A stretch of DNA of 64,000 nt from Trichoplax adhaerens (Eukaryota > Placozoa > Uniplacotomia > Trichoplacea > Trichoplacidae), in assembly GCF_000150275.1 (NCBI RefSeq), contig NW_002060944.1, positions 9,076,159 to 9,140,158 on the forward strand, written 5' to 3'. Each line of letters starts with the position of its first letter. Within the stretch, counting starts at the first letter, position 1. Below are positions 1 through 13,430 of the stretch, piece by piece. The translations under genes and the position numbers were made by a program. Below the pieces are notes generated by a model. The model was given only the letters and a program-made list of their open reading frames with translations, did no database searches and had not been told where the DNA came from.

Positions 1-2878
1 ATAAAACTTCATATTTATCTAAAGGTGTATTTATAATAAATTAATTTTATACGAAAGCGATACTTGCTACATAATTTAAATTTAAATCTCAAATCCTATA
101 ATGTACTCAAGCTGTTTAGCTTACTGATATTATATTATAACTGGAAACTACAAGTAAGACTTAGCAAAGGAGAGCAGTGGCAACAAATGTTATCAAGAAG
201 TGAATGAGTCATCAATTTACTATATAATCTAATAAAGTTTATAACGAATTCTTTAGGAAAATTTCAATGTGAAATATGAAAGTTAAATAACCATATGGCT
301 ACTGCTGATAAAAACATATGAATATGATAGATTCGATTCCTACATGATTTTTTATACTGATAATGACTCAAGTTGAAAACGCGGGTAGCATGCAATGTAT
401 CAAATATTTAAACTCGATTTTCATGTCATCTCAAACAGGTTTCAATGCAAGGTTAACTGTCAATCCTATTATGTACTGTGAATGGTCATATAATTTCATT
501 AAGGATTTTTGGCGATCCAGTATAGAAGTGCAAATCTTTTATAATGCAAAAGAATTTCAATAGATTGTTCATTCAGATATTATGCATATCAGTAATTTCG
601 TAATACAAAGTATACAATCCATTTGAAATTTCAAGATTCATTCTAACAGAATGGAGCTCTATATAGGTTAACCTAACCAATAATCATCTATATATTTCGT
701 GTATGAGCTAAGAAATTTTTAGTTAGATCAAGAGAAAAGGAAGAACGTTAACGTAATATGAAAAATTAATATGATGTTTAGCGTATTAAATACACAAACG
801 CTAGCATTTCATAGAAGTTAATATTTTAGCTATGAAATATTGTAGATAAGATTAGGAATTACCGTTTGGGAGCTACTCAATTATTTTTATGTATCAAAAC
901 GACCAATCAAGCATCTTATAGATATAAACAATCTGTTTGCTAATATATGTTCACCTAATAAGATATAGCATATCCCAATCTACGTAGTCTAATATGTATT
1001 AGAACCAGTTTAAACGGATTATGCAATCCCTCCTATACCATATAATTCACATTTCTATGGCAGATATCTATGAAATTATATTTAGAATTTTATTTCTGAA
1101 ATATTTACTTTTTAAGCTTATAAATATTACACCAATTATAGAATGTTATTATAATGAAGCAATACATGCTTCGAGAATCCAGCATACGGTACTGGTGTGA
1201 CAAAATATCGTTCGATGAATACTGTAAAATATTTTAAATACTATCCATTTTCTGACTTAAACGGTTTGTCTGCAATCTATGTAATCTACTACGAATTAGA
1301 GCCAGTTTAAACGGATTGCACAATCCCTGTGCCTTTGAGTTTAACATATTCATGCTAGCTATCCCATGAGTTGACATTAGAAATTTTATTTTTGAGACTT
1401 TTACTTTATAAGTTGACAAATACTACTTTAATTGTGTTACATTATTGGTTAAAGGGAAATATTAAATGTTATGACATTAGATTATACAGCACTGCCAGGG
1501 CAAAGCGTGAGCGTCGTTTAATAACCGTAAAATTTAAAATACATTTTCTGATACCAATAATATCCAATGACCTTATAAAATTTTAACTAAATTAAACTAG
1601 TCTAATTCATCACTGCTATCTGACTAGTCATATATTACACCCTTCGTAAGGTACCGATTTAAATCATGATCTCTATTGTAACATAAATGAAATAGATTTT
1701 AAAATTATCTTTACACATTCGGAAGTGACATCATAGAATAAAGTTCTCATAATTTAATATCATTCGATTACGTATCCATCAGTTTATTGCCTAAATTCGA
1801 TTTATTCTGATCCACTGATGATTATTTAGGCTATGCCATCCTAATCGATTGTCATAATTATTAATAGACTGATTTAATTTCAGATTTTCTTATAGACTAT
1901 TGCAAACACTGAGTAGTACTTATAATCTAGAATTTTGTTTGTTTATACTGATAGATAGGAGAACTAATCTGTCGAACATTGCTTACAACCTGTAAATGTA
2001 AATTTCGAGTAAGAAATCATTTTAGCATTCTTTTCAAATTTAAGCAGCAAGTAATGAATCAGTACGACGATTTTTAAGTAATAGCATCATGTAGACTAAA
2101 AAATTGCATGAATCTACGACTTAAATTGAAGAAAAAGAAATAACTCAAGGCAATTTCTGTAAATTATTGGCTATTCAGGGCATCGGTATCTTAATCTTCT
2201 ATAGCACAACCTCAAACACCTTGAATTTGCAATTCTTCTATGTCATAATGACGTGTATTAATGGTTGCTATAGCAAATATGACGATAATATACCACCAAA
2301 GGAGATTCTAATCTTAAAACAATTAATCTAATCTCATGGGTAGGTAATTATATTTAACAATAAAGTAATTGTTGCTGACATGATTGTTATCAACATGTCA
2401 ATTTTTATGCCTTTGTTGCTATAATAATTAACCATCAATTACGTTAGATAAATACGTATTATCATCGATGATACTAGTTCCGAAGGTTATTAATCCTATG
2501 CATATAACAAGTGGTAGCAAGGGCTGTTCAATATTGATTCTAACCGATCTGAAATCATAAATCACCTCTTATATAATTACTGATTTGTAGTATTATTTAT
2601 GAACTTAAATCCTTTCAAGCAAAAGCACCACCACTACAGGCGTAATACTATATCATCACCAATATTTCTCATCGGATAAACAGACAGATTTCTGATGATC
2701 TTATAATGAATGGTCAATAGTAAAGTTCAAGGGAGAAGTGGATACTTTCTTAATTCTAATTACTTAGTCGATTGTACAACCAGACCATTTAACGAGACCT
2801 AAGATATATTTTGTGTCACACATTAGTTATTCAATAAGTTTTGTCTCAATTGGATCGTTTAAATTATAATTACATGAG
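1..2878. other. Gene-free upstream region
   Basis: No exon-like coding stretch with family resemblance or a coherent splice pattern is seen on either strand. Short open frames at 363-563, 1234-1419 and 1371-1586 have low-complexity AT-driven composition and no recognisable motif. The region holds one imperfect direct repeat (listed separately) and presumably the promoter of the first TRPA gene, but no core promoter element could be assigned. Confidence 0.6.
977..1446. repeat. Imperfect direct repeat, two copies about 296 bp apart
   Basis: Copy one is about 977-1150 and copy two about 1273-1446. Both contain the shared core CAGTTTAAACGGATT followed by a CAATCCCT element, then a diverged tract ending in similar TTTACTTT..AAG..TAAATA sequence. 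Copies are separated by about 120 bp of unrelated DNA. No terminal inverted repeats or coding capacity was seen, so it is either an old tandem duplication or two relics of a dispersed repeat. Confidence 0.6.
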
Positions 2879-5800
2879 ATGATCAAGCCAATGAGAACTA
2901 TCGACGAGGAATCTATCCATCATCGGTCGAGGAACGGCCTTACTAATGGTAAAAGAAACGCTTTTGAATTACAAACGACAGCAGAATCGATATCGAATCA
3001 CTCCTCTATAGTGGATGATGTCGATATAAAAGTGCTTAAAAGTTCAAAAATTAAAAGAAATTTTCGAACAGGCTTTAGACGAGCATCTATCAGAAACAAT
3101 TTACAAACCGAAATTCTTCCTGTACACCAGGCAAGTCATTTACATGTTACATTAATTTCTATTACCCAGGTGTTACGAGCTAGGAATAGCCCTAACACGC
3201 AACAAAGATTTGAGAGGGTGAGATCTACCCTTTACTACTGCTATTTGGAATACCAGACAGTTGGTATTCCAAGGCAGATAGAGTTTAACGTAGGGAGATC
3301 ATCAAGACTTACTAGAAAATCACAATCTAATTTATTGTCGGCGAACTCGCCGTTTATATAGGTTTCGGACCTGAAACCGGTTTAGCTACACAAGTCACCT
3401 CGTCTATTAGAAATTAAACAAATTAATACCCTAAAAAGTTTCTATCTGTACAGATTAGATACAGTCTAATCCTATTAAATTTACTGTAAGCGTATTAAAA
3501 TAATCAATGCTTATTATTAGTTTAACAGATACATATATATAGCTATCCTATTAAGACATTTTCTCTAAACTTAGGAATTGTACTTTGAACTTTAACAACT
3601 TGGAGGTGATAGATATAGTCGAGTTTAGCTGGTTGTCAACTACTATTTTAGTCTATTTAATCATAAATTAAGGATATCAACTGTTAACCACTAAAATTAC
3701 AATTAAGGAGATCGCAAAACATTTCTGAGATATAAACATATATATAACGTAACATAGAAATAAAGTATACGTCACGAAGACTACTTTCGTGACACCAGCC
3801 TAGCTTATTATAATATCATCTTAAGTATTGCCAAGTTAACCTATGTAGAACCTGTATTATTTCTATTCTTACTTTAAACGAAAATGAACAAGTTGCAGCT
3901 CTATAGTTCAACGAGTTTTAAAGTCTTTTCGTCATGAAATGATAGCTATATAATTTTTCCTCTAACTTCCATAATTTGAATAGTATTACAGTTTTAGAAA
4001 TAGATTTAATCCGTCTAATTGCGTCTACTATCGTCGAAAATATAATAGAGTTATCATTAAACCTTCTTGATCGCTGCGATCAACTAATGACAGGCTTTTA
4101 CCTCTATTTTTAGGCTTGTACAAATGGAAGATTAAAAACTTTGCAGGAAATCTTAGACGAACACTTTGAATATGCAAAAAATTCAATCACTGACATTGTT
4201 AATACGATTGATGATAATTTAATGACCCCTTTACACTATGCCACCATACATGACCATATCGATGTCATGCAATATTTACTTTCCAAAGGAGCAGGTAAAT
4301 CATTATTATAAGAAATTTTATATAGCACATTCAATTTTATTTCTTAATACTTCTAATTTCAATCACTAACGTAGCTTTGATCTTCAACTTGTAACCTATA
4401 AAATACACTAACGACCTTTTATTTCTTGGTTATGTTACATCATGTTGTAGACATTGATGCTCTTGGTGGTAGACTAGGTAGAACACCCATACTTGTAGGT
4501 ACAGAGTTCAATCGAAAAAATGCCGTTCAAGAATTACTAAATCATGATCCTGATATGTCAATCAAAGACAGTAACGGTCAACAGATATTACATATTGTTG
4601 CACAGCAAGGAAATGTTGACTTAGCCAAGGTAAGCCTTAACTATCATGACAAATTAAAGCACTACTGTAGTATTTATACCCTATTCAGATAGGGTTATTC
4701 AATTCACTTTCTGGTTAAGAATTATATCTTATAAACTGTAAGCTAAGAAATAATTATTATTGCCCTATGTAGCCGTTATTCTACCAATTTCTATAAATTA
4801 ATTTATTCATCCAAAATATCCAGTAACTAATTAACAGACCTTTTTACTTAGAATAATATCTCATTAATTTCTTAAACTTTTCCAGTATAGTTAGTTAGTA
4901 GTGCATAGCAGTAGAGTCTATAATAATGGCAAGCCTTAAATTTGATCTTGACATCATGAAGCGGCGGTAGTGATCAGAAAACTAATTTCTATGTACTGAC
5001 CGACAACATCCATAGTCATTAGCTAAAGGATTCGGTTGTACAAATTGTAACAAGTATAGAATATTTCTACAGATATAGTAACATACAACAAACAAATTAT
5101 ACTTCGAAAACCACGATTTTTACTCTCTGTTAAAATAGTGCAAAATTAAAATAGAATCAACTAAAATAGTTACCGAACAAACTACCGTTTAGATCATGAA
5201 ATTCGATCATTACCTTTTATAGCCCTATTTTCTCTTAATCATAGGAGCACTTTTATATTTTCAGATTATTCTACAAAAACTAGTAGAAAAAGGATTGGCA
5301 TTTGTTAACGATATTGACGATGAGCATAAGTCTCCTATCCATTTTGCTGTTGACCATGGTCGGTTTGGGCTAACTGAACTACTGGTAAGATAGTTGTTAT
5401 GATTCAATCTAAATCCTCAATCTATCTCCAACTCAAGCTACAATATGACCTAGAATTGCTAATCAACGTGAATTTATAATTAAAAAGATCCAACATGGTG
5501 CCCAATTATGTGTAGCAGCTGATGATGGAAGTACACCTCTTCATTTAGCAGCTTACCGCAAGGATTTACGAATAATGCGATTGCTTCTCGGAGCAGGTCT
5601 GTCATTACAATTTATTCGTTTCACCTAATTATTGCCCTACACTACAGTCATTCCACTTGTACCTTCGTAGTTATGTACCATATTAATGCAGTAGTTATAA
5701 TGAAACTCATATTTCAGCATCTGATAATATCCTTAATCATTAAATAATCGCTTAAATTGAAGTCCTTCCTGTTACATTTTTAGAAAGTTTGATGATGCTA

Positions 5801-8800
5801 AAATTTTAATTATGCTAAATAAATTAATCATTCGAAAGCAATTGTTAAATTTAATTTAATCATAAACTACTAAACGATTTAGTAGATTATCCTTCAGTTC
5901 ATCACTAGGTGACATTTCTACCATTATTAATGTCAAAGTAGTTGAGATTTTCCATCGAAGGACTTTCAAATTATGGCTAACAGAATTATATCGTTTTATT
6001 TTCAGCACTTTCATTAAACTTCTCTATTCTGATTCCACTTGATACATCATTAAATAGCATATTGCTTGATTCTAAGGACTAAATTTAAATTTTAAAGTGT
6101 ATTTGTCTCAAAATCAGTAGATATAGCATAATAATACTTAAGCATATTGATATCTCGTTCTTACTTCTCATTTAGTCGAAAATCAAGGCAAAAAAGGCTA
6201 TCTCAATATTTTCGACAACGAAGGCAAAACAGCATTACATATCGCAATAGAAATGAATCATCTTGAGGTAGCAAATTTGAATTATAATGAATTTCGAAGT
6301 GACTTTATAAACGATGTAGAAACTAAAGCTCTTAGGAATTCTTTAAATTTGTTTACTGATAATAAAAAGAGCTCAAAAATAGCAAATTCTCGATTTAATT
6401 AGCCAATAAACAGTAGATATTTCAACACTAGCAATATTCAGTCTAATAATTGAATTTTAATATCCAAATATTCGGAAGTGCAATTTTTTATATGTCTAGT
6501 TACAATTTCATGATCTCTTAAACTAGATGGTTAAACTATGCCTGAATTATGGGGCCAGCGTTATGCAAGAGGTAAAACATTGATTTCCTAGTTCAGTTTT
6601 CAATATTTAATTATATTAACCTTGCATGAATTGAACAGTATCTTAAACAGGAAATTGATAGCATGAAATATTTTATGTTAGAAAGCTAGAGTAATCAATT
6701 TCTGCGTTTATTATTTATAGAACAATTTAAAGCCATTGATCCATATAGCAGCTATCAATGGAAGTATAGAAATAGCAAAACTGCTTCTACAACATCATGT
6801 ACAAGTTAGCGATCAAGATAATCGCGATAGAACTGCGTTGCATCATGCAGTACTTGGATACCAAACAGAAATGATTCAATTTTTGCATAGTGAGGTACTC
6901 TAATGTGCGAAATTTGATATATTATTTAGATCAAGACTTAGTAGTTAAGCCATACTAATGCTTTAGCCTTAAAACAATCCTATCGTTCTACCTAATTGGA
7001 TGATGGAATAACAGAGATTCACCATTAAATGGTATAATAAATGCAAAATTTATTTTATTACATATTGTGCTTAGGGAGCTACTCTTGAAAGTTTGGACGA
7101 AGAGTGCAAAACGCCCTTTTTAACCGCTGTTGAGAACGGTTTTGTAAACGCCACTGTAGTATTACTGAACTTGGGAGCGAATATAAGTGCAACAGATAAT
7201 AAAAACAGAAATTGCTTACATTATGCCTGCCGTCATCGAGATTCAACAATCTTAGCAGAACTATTCAAGGTATTTGAGATTATAAATTACAGATTATTTA
7301 GCCAAGCTGGCTATTACCATCGCTGTTCAATTTTATGTACTGATCCTATTCGCTTTAATAACTCTACTCTAGTATGGAGCGGCAAGTTCAATTAATTATC
7401 ACGATTTTGAAGGCTGCACACCTCTTCTTGCTTCGGCATCTACAGGAGATTTACATGTAGGCTTGATCAACTGTTAAATCACAATCTCTTTGGCTCTAAT
7501 ATCAAATAAGTTAACTTGATGTAGCTTAGAGAATAATTTTTCGATATCTTCGCCAACATTGTTGTAACTGTTTCAGATTATTAATACTCTACTCGATAAC
7601 GGTGCCAACTTGACAGCCGTCAATAAAGATGGGGATACTTTACTTCATCTTATCGCATCCAATAATGGTCATGAGTTAATAAAACCTGTGGTCAATTTAA
7701 TGAATACCTCAATCAATATCAATAACGGGTACGGTAAAACGCCACTTCATCTTGCAGCACAAGCTGGTTATTTAAATACAGTTAGAATACTACTGAACTG
7801 TGGAGCCGATGTCAATAATAGGTATGAAAAACAACCGTTCAAAATAGCCCATAATGTTAAATAAAAATTTTTTAAAATGCATTCTCCATGAACGACAGTC
7901 CTTGAATCATGTTTAAGCACCATTTGTGTCCATATATGTATAATTAAAGATATTAAGGTAAATGATTAATTTATTTCGACTGTCAATAGTGATATATATG
8001 GCAATTCCGCACTGCATTATGCTGCAAAAGAGAATCGATCAGAAGTAATGAAATTATTAATTGAGCATCATTGCAATATCAACATTACCAACAGAAGAAG
8101 GGTAAGAATCTTCAAACTGTGAGACAGCTAGCATTTTATATGCGTTAATGACTTGTTGTATATCATCCCTAAAACAGCAAAATAAGTACCCACATTAAGG
8201 GAGTGCTTGTGACCATTTCAGTCTGAATAGTGTGATAAAACCTAAAATTTATTGCTCCATACTTATTATATACTTAGATTTCTAACTTTAGGAATTTTAA
8301 CAGCTACTACTTGTAACAAGAGCGCTATATTACTATACGAGTATATACCAACTTGTATCAAAATTGGATACTATTTATTAGGATACACCTCTCCACTTAG
8401 CCAGTAAAGAAAATGCTCTAAGCGCTGTACGAATTCTTCTAACGGAAGACGTTAACGTTGCCATTAAAAATGTCAAACACCAGACTTGTTTAGACATGGC
8501 TATAGATTATGAAAATACCGATGTTGGCCTAGAATTGATTCGCGATAAAAGGTAAGACAAGCACATCATCATAAAATTTTTAGATATCTCTGCTATACCA
8601 TACTAATGAAGCTTTTTGTTATGATGAATCTTCAATAATGAATATTCTAGGTGGCAAGAATTGATGGATAGTAACAACAAAATGGGTTATCGACCAATGA
8701 AACGTTTGATTGAGAAACTACCAGAAGTTGCACAGGTACTGAATTAATCAAATATAGTAAACTGTCAGAGGTACAATTTCGCTGCCATTTCATATAATCA

Positions 8801-11800
8801 TATAACCATCAAATATTTGTATACTATATATGCTAATTACGAAATTTCATTAAATTAGGCGGTCATGGATCGCTGTGTAACGCGCTCAAATCATCCACCA
8901 GATCATCCTGATTCATTTGTAAGATCAAAATCTTATTCTTACCTTAATTTAATAATGAGCACCACATCTAGCTATCCAGATAGATATCTATATAGACATG
9001 GTTGTGTGATGTTATGATGTGGTATTATTGCTATCATTCAGTAGTGATAGTCCTATGAAACTTTACATATTTTAAGAATAAACATTGGAGACAGTAGATT
9101 AAATAGCCAAAGCAAAAAATTATAGCAAGGCATTATTAGGGATTTAGTGATGCCAATAGAATTTCTACTCCATGATATGCTCTATAGCCTAGGATGATTG
9201 GCATTAAGAATCTTAGCCTAAGAGCGTTAAATAATCTATCCCCAAATATGCAATAATAGTCGTACTGAAGCGTCTTCAGAAGCTATATTTTAATATCGCT
9301 TTTATCGTTTTTATACTAGGTCACTTTCAATTACAAATATCTTGAATCATCTCCACATGATCCAGAAAGCGTAGAAAGTCAAAAAAAATACCTTGCTGTC
9401 TCTGTAAGTACTGTGCAAATTCATGATAGCACTGACACATGCTGGTATTTCATTTGTATACTTTATTTGTAAGCTTAAATTGCAAAGTTGATTCAATAAT
9501 GATTGGAATTGATTTCCAGAGCATGGTAGAACACAATCGAGCCGATCTTATCTTACATCCATTAACAGTAGCCTATCGAATGCATAAATGGTAACATCTA
9601 CTAGCGTCAGCATTTAATTTTGCTAATGACTGGTTTATAATGAAAACTATTAACCTATATTGTTTCCTACAGTACTCACTCTATTTCATTCCATTATTTG
9701 ATAGGAGAGGGCCATCTGGATTTTTATTCTATCTTCACATTTTTATTTACTTACTCATCGTAACTATATTCGTTACTGGACTTGCAATCGATTTATTATG
9801 TAATCCTACTGCCAACAGAACAGACAATGTTAGCGCATTAGTAAGTCAATCGAATAGAAACTACCGTATTTTAAAAGCATAGTAAGAATATAATTATGCA
9901 CACCATGCAAAAAGTCCCAAAGTCGGAAATTATTCATATTTTTAAATCAAAGGATTTTACGGCATTTTGGAATTACAATACTAAATATGCATATACCTAT
10001 AAAATGCGACTATTACGGTACTAGTGAAGAATACTGATCGTTTTACTTCTATTTTTAATAGTCCGGATGTGAGATTATTCCCGTCGATTTCGCCAGACAA
10101 ACACCATTTATCACCTTAGCGATTGGCATAATCATTTTCGTAGCACATATCATTAGCTTCATATACACGGTAAATCTTTGGATATATGTAGAGAACTTAA
10201 CATATCAACATCCATTTTAAAGGCAATTTAGAATTTCATCTTCAGTACCTCATATTTATTACAGGTTTTTAGTCTACTTAAATTAATATCGATACCAGAT
10301 AGATTAGCCATCGTAATCATTTCTACATTAATGAACGCTATGAAAATTGAAATACAATTATCAACCTAATCCTAATTTTAGCCGCATTGCTATCTCTACG
10401 TTTACTTTTCATTTGGAAGGTACTGGTAGACGATCAAATTTGTTCCTAACAATCTCTGTTCTATCTACATTTTAGCCGTACGAATTTGTTAAGAAACTAT
10501 CGTCAAATGTAATGGAAATGCTTATTGGTTTGGTGGCAGTAATTTTTGCAATTCTATCCTTAATTTACGGCTCAAACATAGTTAATGCGCAAGCGGGAGC
10601 CATTCTGGCATTTACAGCCATGTTGACGCTTATTTTAAACTTACAAAGGTAATCGATCGTCATGAATTTATTTTAAAATCGTATTTATGAAAGGTTAAAC
10701 TATTTTAATAAATTTCAACTCGATTTATTTACATTTATTACAGCACAAAGATATTTGGCCAATATATTGTTATGTTTTTAGCAGTATTGAAAACTGTTTT
10801 ACGCGTGATGGTATTAGTTATCATGGTCTTAGCAGTATTTGGTATATCATTTCAGTTTGCATTTAATGCTACACAGGTGCGTAAATTTGAATTATTTTAC
10901 GCAATTAACAATTATAAATCTCTTTGAAAGTCGACAATTTTAACTGAGTAAACACTTTGTCGGCTCCATATGAGGTACAATGGACGTAAAATAATATGTA
11001 GAGGATCACCGTCTAAACTGAAATTGAATAATTTTGTCTACAAGATTATCCCTTTCTCCGAAGCCCTTACCGCCATACTTGGAATGTTTGTCATGTTCGT
11101 GGGAGAAATCAACTTTTATACTACTTTTGAGCCAAGAATGCGCACTTTAAGTCCTGGTCATTTGGTAGCCATTGCAATTCTTATCTTATCATTTATGATC
11201 GTGGTCAATATCACTCTATCCAATTTATTGGTAAAATGATAGTTATAATTTTTAGTACGTTATCTACGATCGTTCTACAATGCTTCGTCTATTTTAACAT
11301 CATATCATCTTCATGAACATTTGTGATAGATTAATATTTCAAATAATTAATGATTAAGAAATTCTAATTATTCGTATTTCGCCGGCTTAATGATAGTAAG
11401 CAATCAAAGCCTATAATATCTTAGTTATAATGCAATTTATAAGCATTTAAATACAAAATACAATTTTATAAGTAAAATTCGGTTACTTCATGCCTGTATT
11501 ACGTAAATTGATTTATAAGATTTCAGCTAGCTAAGGAACTTATTTGCATTTACATTCGAACAGATTGGCCTTGCCGTTGGAGATATTAACAAATTACAAA
11601 AGGACGCGGAATTAGCTAGTGTTACTCAAGAGCTTGTCATGATTTATGATTGTCACAACCTTATCCCTTTATTTTTAAGAAAAGCATATTATAAACCTAT
11701 CCATGTCTTCAAGGGAACAGGACCACAAGGGAAATTAGCTAAAGTAAGTCCACCGATCTGTGCAGTTTATAAAATTCATGGCTTCGAAAATTTCTTGATC

Positions 11801-12921
11801 CAAGCTCGCCAAATTTCTATCCATAAACTGGATAACATTATCTGTAGTACTCCTGATGGTAGCTATTCTATCGTGATAGTTCTAAATCGATCAGGCTTTC
11901 TATTGTAACATTCTAAGGTTATCAAGCTTTTCGAAGTATTTTTTTAATGTTAACCTAGTTGATATTTAACTTTTAGGGTATTTTTTATTGTGATATTCTT
12001 AAATCCTTTTCTACTATTTTACAAAGCATTTCAAGATTACAGAAAACTTGTAATGTACCTTCGTAAACTGCAACACTTGCAATAAAATTTTCTTTAGTGT
12101 ACACATCTTCCTCAATGGTTTTACGTCTATTCGATTTAATTAAATTGCAGTACTCTTTGTAAAATGGTTAATATTAATGTAGTTCTAAATTTCTCTTATT
12201 TTTAAGTTTAAGAGTTGTTTCACCGGCTAAAACCTATTTCGATTATATTTCTAATAGTATATGTGGTCTAGAAATTCACAACGAGCATCACTTCTTGACT
12301 GCGTTAAGGAACAGCTGACTAAAACTCATCACCAATATCAAAACTTAGCGCAAAATTTTTCTGAAGATAAAAAGTAAGTTTAATTATTAATGGACAATCT
12401 GATGTTGCCTCTCATATAAATTAATAGATCAGATGAAGAGCACTGTAATGCATTCTTCATGTATTCGTATATTTATAGTTTACGGTTCCTTAGATAATTC
12501 TACCATTCGACCAAGATTTGATCTTGATTATTGTAAATTTTGATACACGCAAAACCTTTAAACAATTATACTCAAAACTAGTTTCTATATAAATAATAAT
12601 TGAGTAAAGCCGTAAGTTTAATTACACAATTTAAAATTACTAGATCCAGATTACTGTTTGACTAATTCTTTGCGACTCATGACAGACTATTTATCATTAA
12701 TCTTTGATAGAATTAAAGTCTGTCCAAGATTATAAGTTTTTATCAATTATTATTTTAGAACTGCATCAGCTATGTATGATCTTGTTAAAGAATTAACAAA
12801 ACAAAATGAAACTTTCAAAAAGGATAACGAATATCTTAAAGAAATGATTTATTCCATTGCTCAGAAAGTTAATGCCATATCACCTACCCAAGCACAACCC
12901 ATTTTACCCGATGTGTGTTAA
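2879..12921 (+). CDS. TRPA1-like: TRPA1-like ankyrin-repeat cation channel, copy A
   Basis: A plasma-membrane cation channel of the TRPA family (chemical/thermal sensing in other animals). Exons: 2879-3130, 4114-4294, 4451-4629, 5265-5384, 5488-5596, 6176-6267, 6527-6571, 6721-6894, 7075-7269, 7373-7456, 7577-7821, 7990-8101, 8382-8551, 8651-8735, 8859-8918, 9320-9403, 9520-9590, 9705-9840, 10062-10169, 10476-10648, 10744-10876, 11045-11230, 11564-11743, 12258-12373, 12759-12921. They sum to 3453 nt, 1150 aa plus stop, with phase kept at every junction; human TRPA1 is about 1120 aa. A basic N-terminus (1-84) is followed by ankyrin repeats (about 85-620, many TPLH/LHxAA motifs), an HPLTVAYRMHKW linker before S1, S1 about 757-783, S2 812-833, S3/S4 846-891, S5 905-931, pore with VGEIN, S6 976-998, then IGLAVGDI and a C-terminal coiled coil. 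Exon 1 ends at a GC donor. Splice sites were predicted by eye; very sure of family, fairly sure of exons. Confidence 0.9.
3131..4113 (+). other. Intron 1 of TRPA copy A with GC-AG ends
   Basis: The exon-intron border reads CAG|GCAAGT, the usual form of a GC donor, and the acceptor is TTTTAG at 4108-4113. Copy B has AAG|GTAAAT at the equivalent codon, which fixes the homologous border. Reading on through the intron stays open to a stop at 3359-3361, so retention would give a 160-residue truncated product. An 11-bp perfect inverted repeat lies inside the intron (separate entry). Confidence 0.75.
3245..3272. repeat. 11-bp perfect inverted repeat with 6-nt loop
   Basis: TTGGAATACCA (3245-3255) is exactly complementary to TGGTATTCCAA (3262-3272), separated by GACAGT. 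It lies about 115 nt inside intron 1 of TRPA copy A. It could form a short RNA hairpin, but nothing shows a function; a chance or repeat-derived origin is as likely. Confidence 0.7.
10303..10419 (+). pseudogene. Membrane-segment-like relic exon between S2 and S3 exons, TRPA copy A
   Basis: In frame with flanking phase-0 exons, this stretch encodes a polar lead-in, then IINLILILAALLSLRLLFIW and ends at a good GTACTG donor. The one block is an in-frame TGA at 10348-10350, where the residue after YEN would fit tryptophan (TGG). The gene reads through without it, because exon 19 (10062-10169) joins directly to exon 20 (10476-10648) in phase 0, just as in copy B. It may be a duplicated S2 exon that has decayed, or a usable alternative exon with a base error. 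The acceptor, AGATAG, is weak. Confidence 0.45.
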
Positions 12922-12975
12922 TTATTTATTACTCTTGCCTTCTATAGGACACAAATTACCTTGACTTTATTATGT

Positions 12976-12981
12976 AATAAA
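12976..12981 (+). promoter_or_regulatory. Candidate polyadenylation signal, TRPA copy A
   Basis: AATAAA lies 55 nt past the stop codon of TRPA copy A. The position suits a short 3' UTR, but in DNA this AT-rich the hexamer is common by chance. Confidence 0.4.
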
Positions 12982-13430
12982 TCCAGTAAATATATTGTTA
13001 CTCCAACACATAAATTATATCCATAAATTAAGCAAGTTACTCAATAAAAAATTAGACTATGTTGTTACAACCGGGATAAATTCTAGTATACTGAGAACTA
13101 TTACAAAATAGAATAATATTGTAATTGCTACCTTTAACGGTGAACGTCGTTATATGATATGTGTGCAACCTACACTAAATATTGTATATAGATAGATATA
13201 GTTAGCATACAAAAAATACTCCCGATTTAAATTATTTCAGTATTTATTATGGCTGTAAAAGCGAACATTTAGTGGTTTATTAACTTTCACTAATCGTAGG
13301 AGGTGTCTCTAAATGTATATATCTATTTATTTACATTGCTCGCTACATGTTATCTATGTAATTACAATACACTTGTTAAGCGGATTGCTTTCCAAGTCTA
13401 ATATAATACGGAATATGCATAGATCAATTT

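Noticed and set aside
2879-3361. 160-codon open frame taken as a complete small gene
   Set aside because: Only 2879-3130 is coding; the rest is read-through into intron 1 past a GC donor, as shown by comparison with copy B.
9640-9704. Use of the upstream part of the open frame (from 9640) as coding in TRPA copy A exon 18
   Set aside because: The CCTACAG acceptor there gives the wrong phase; the GATAG acceptor at 9700-9704 keeps frame and matches copy B.
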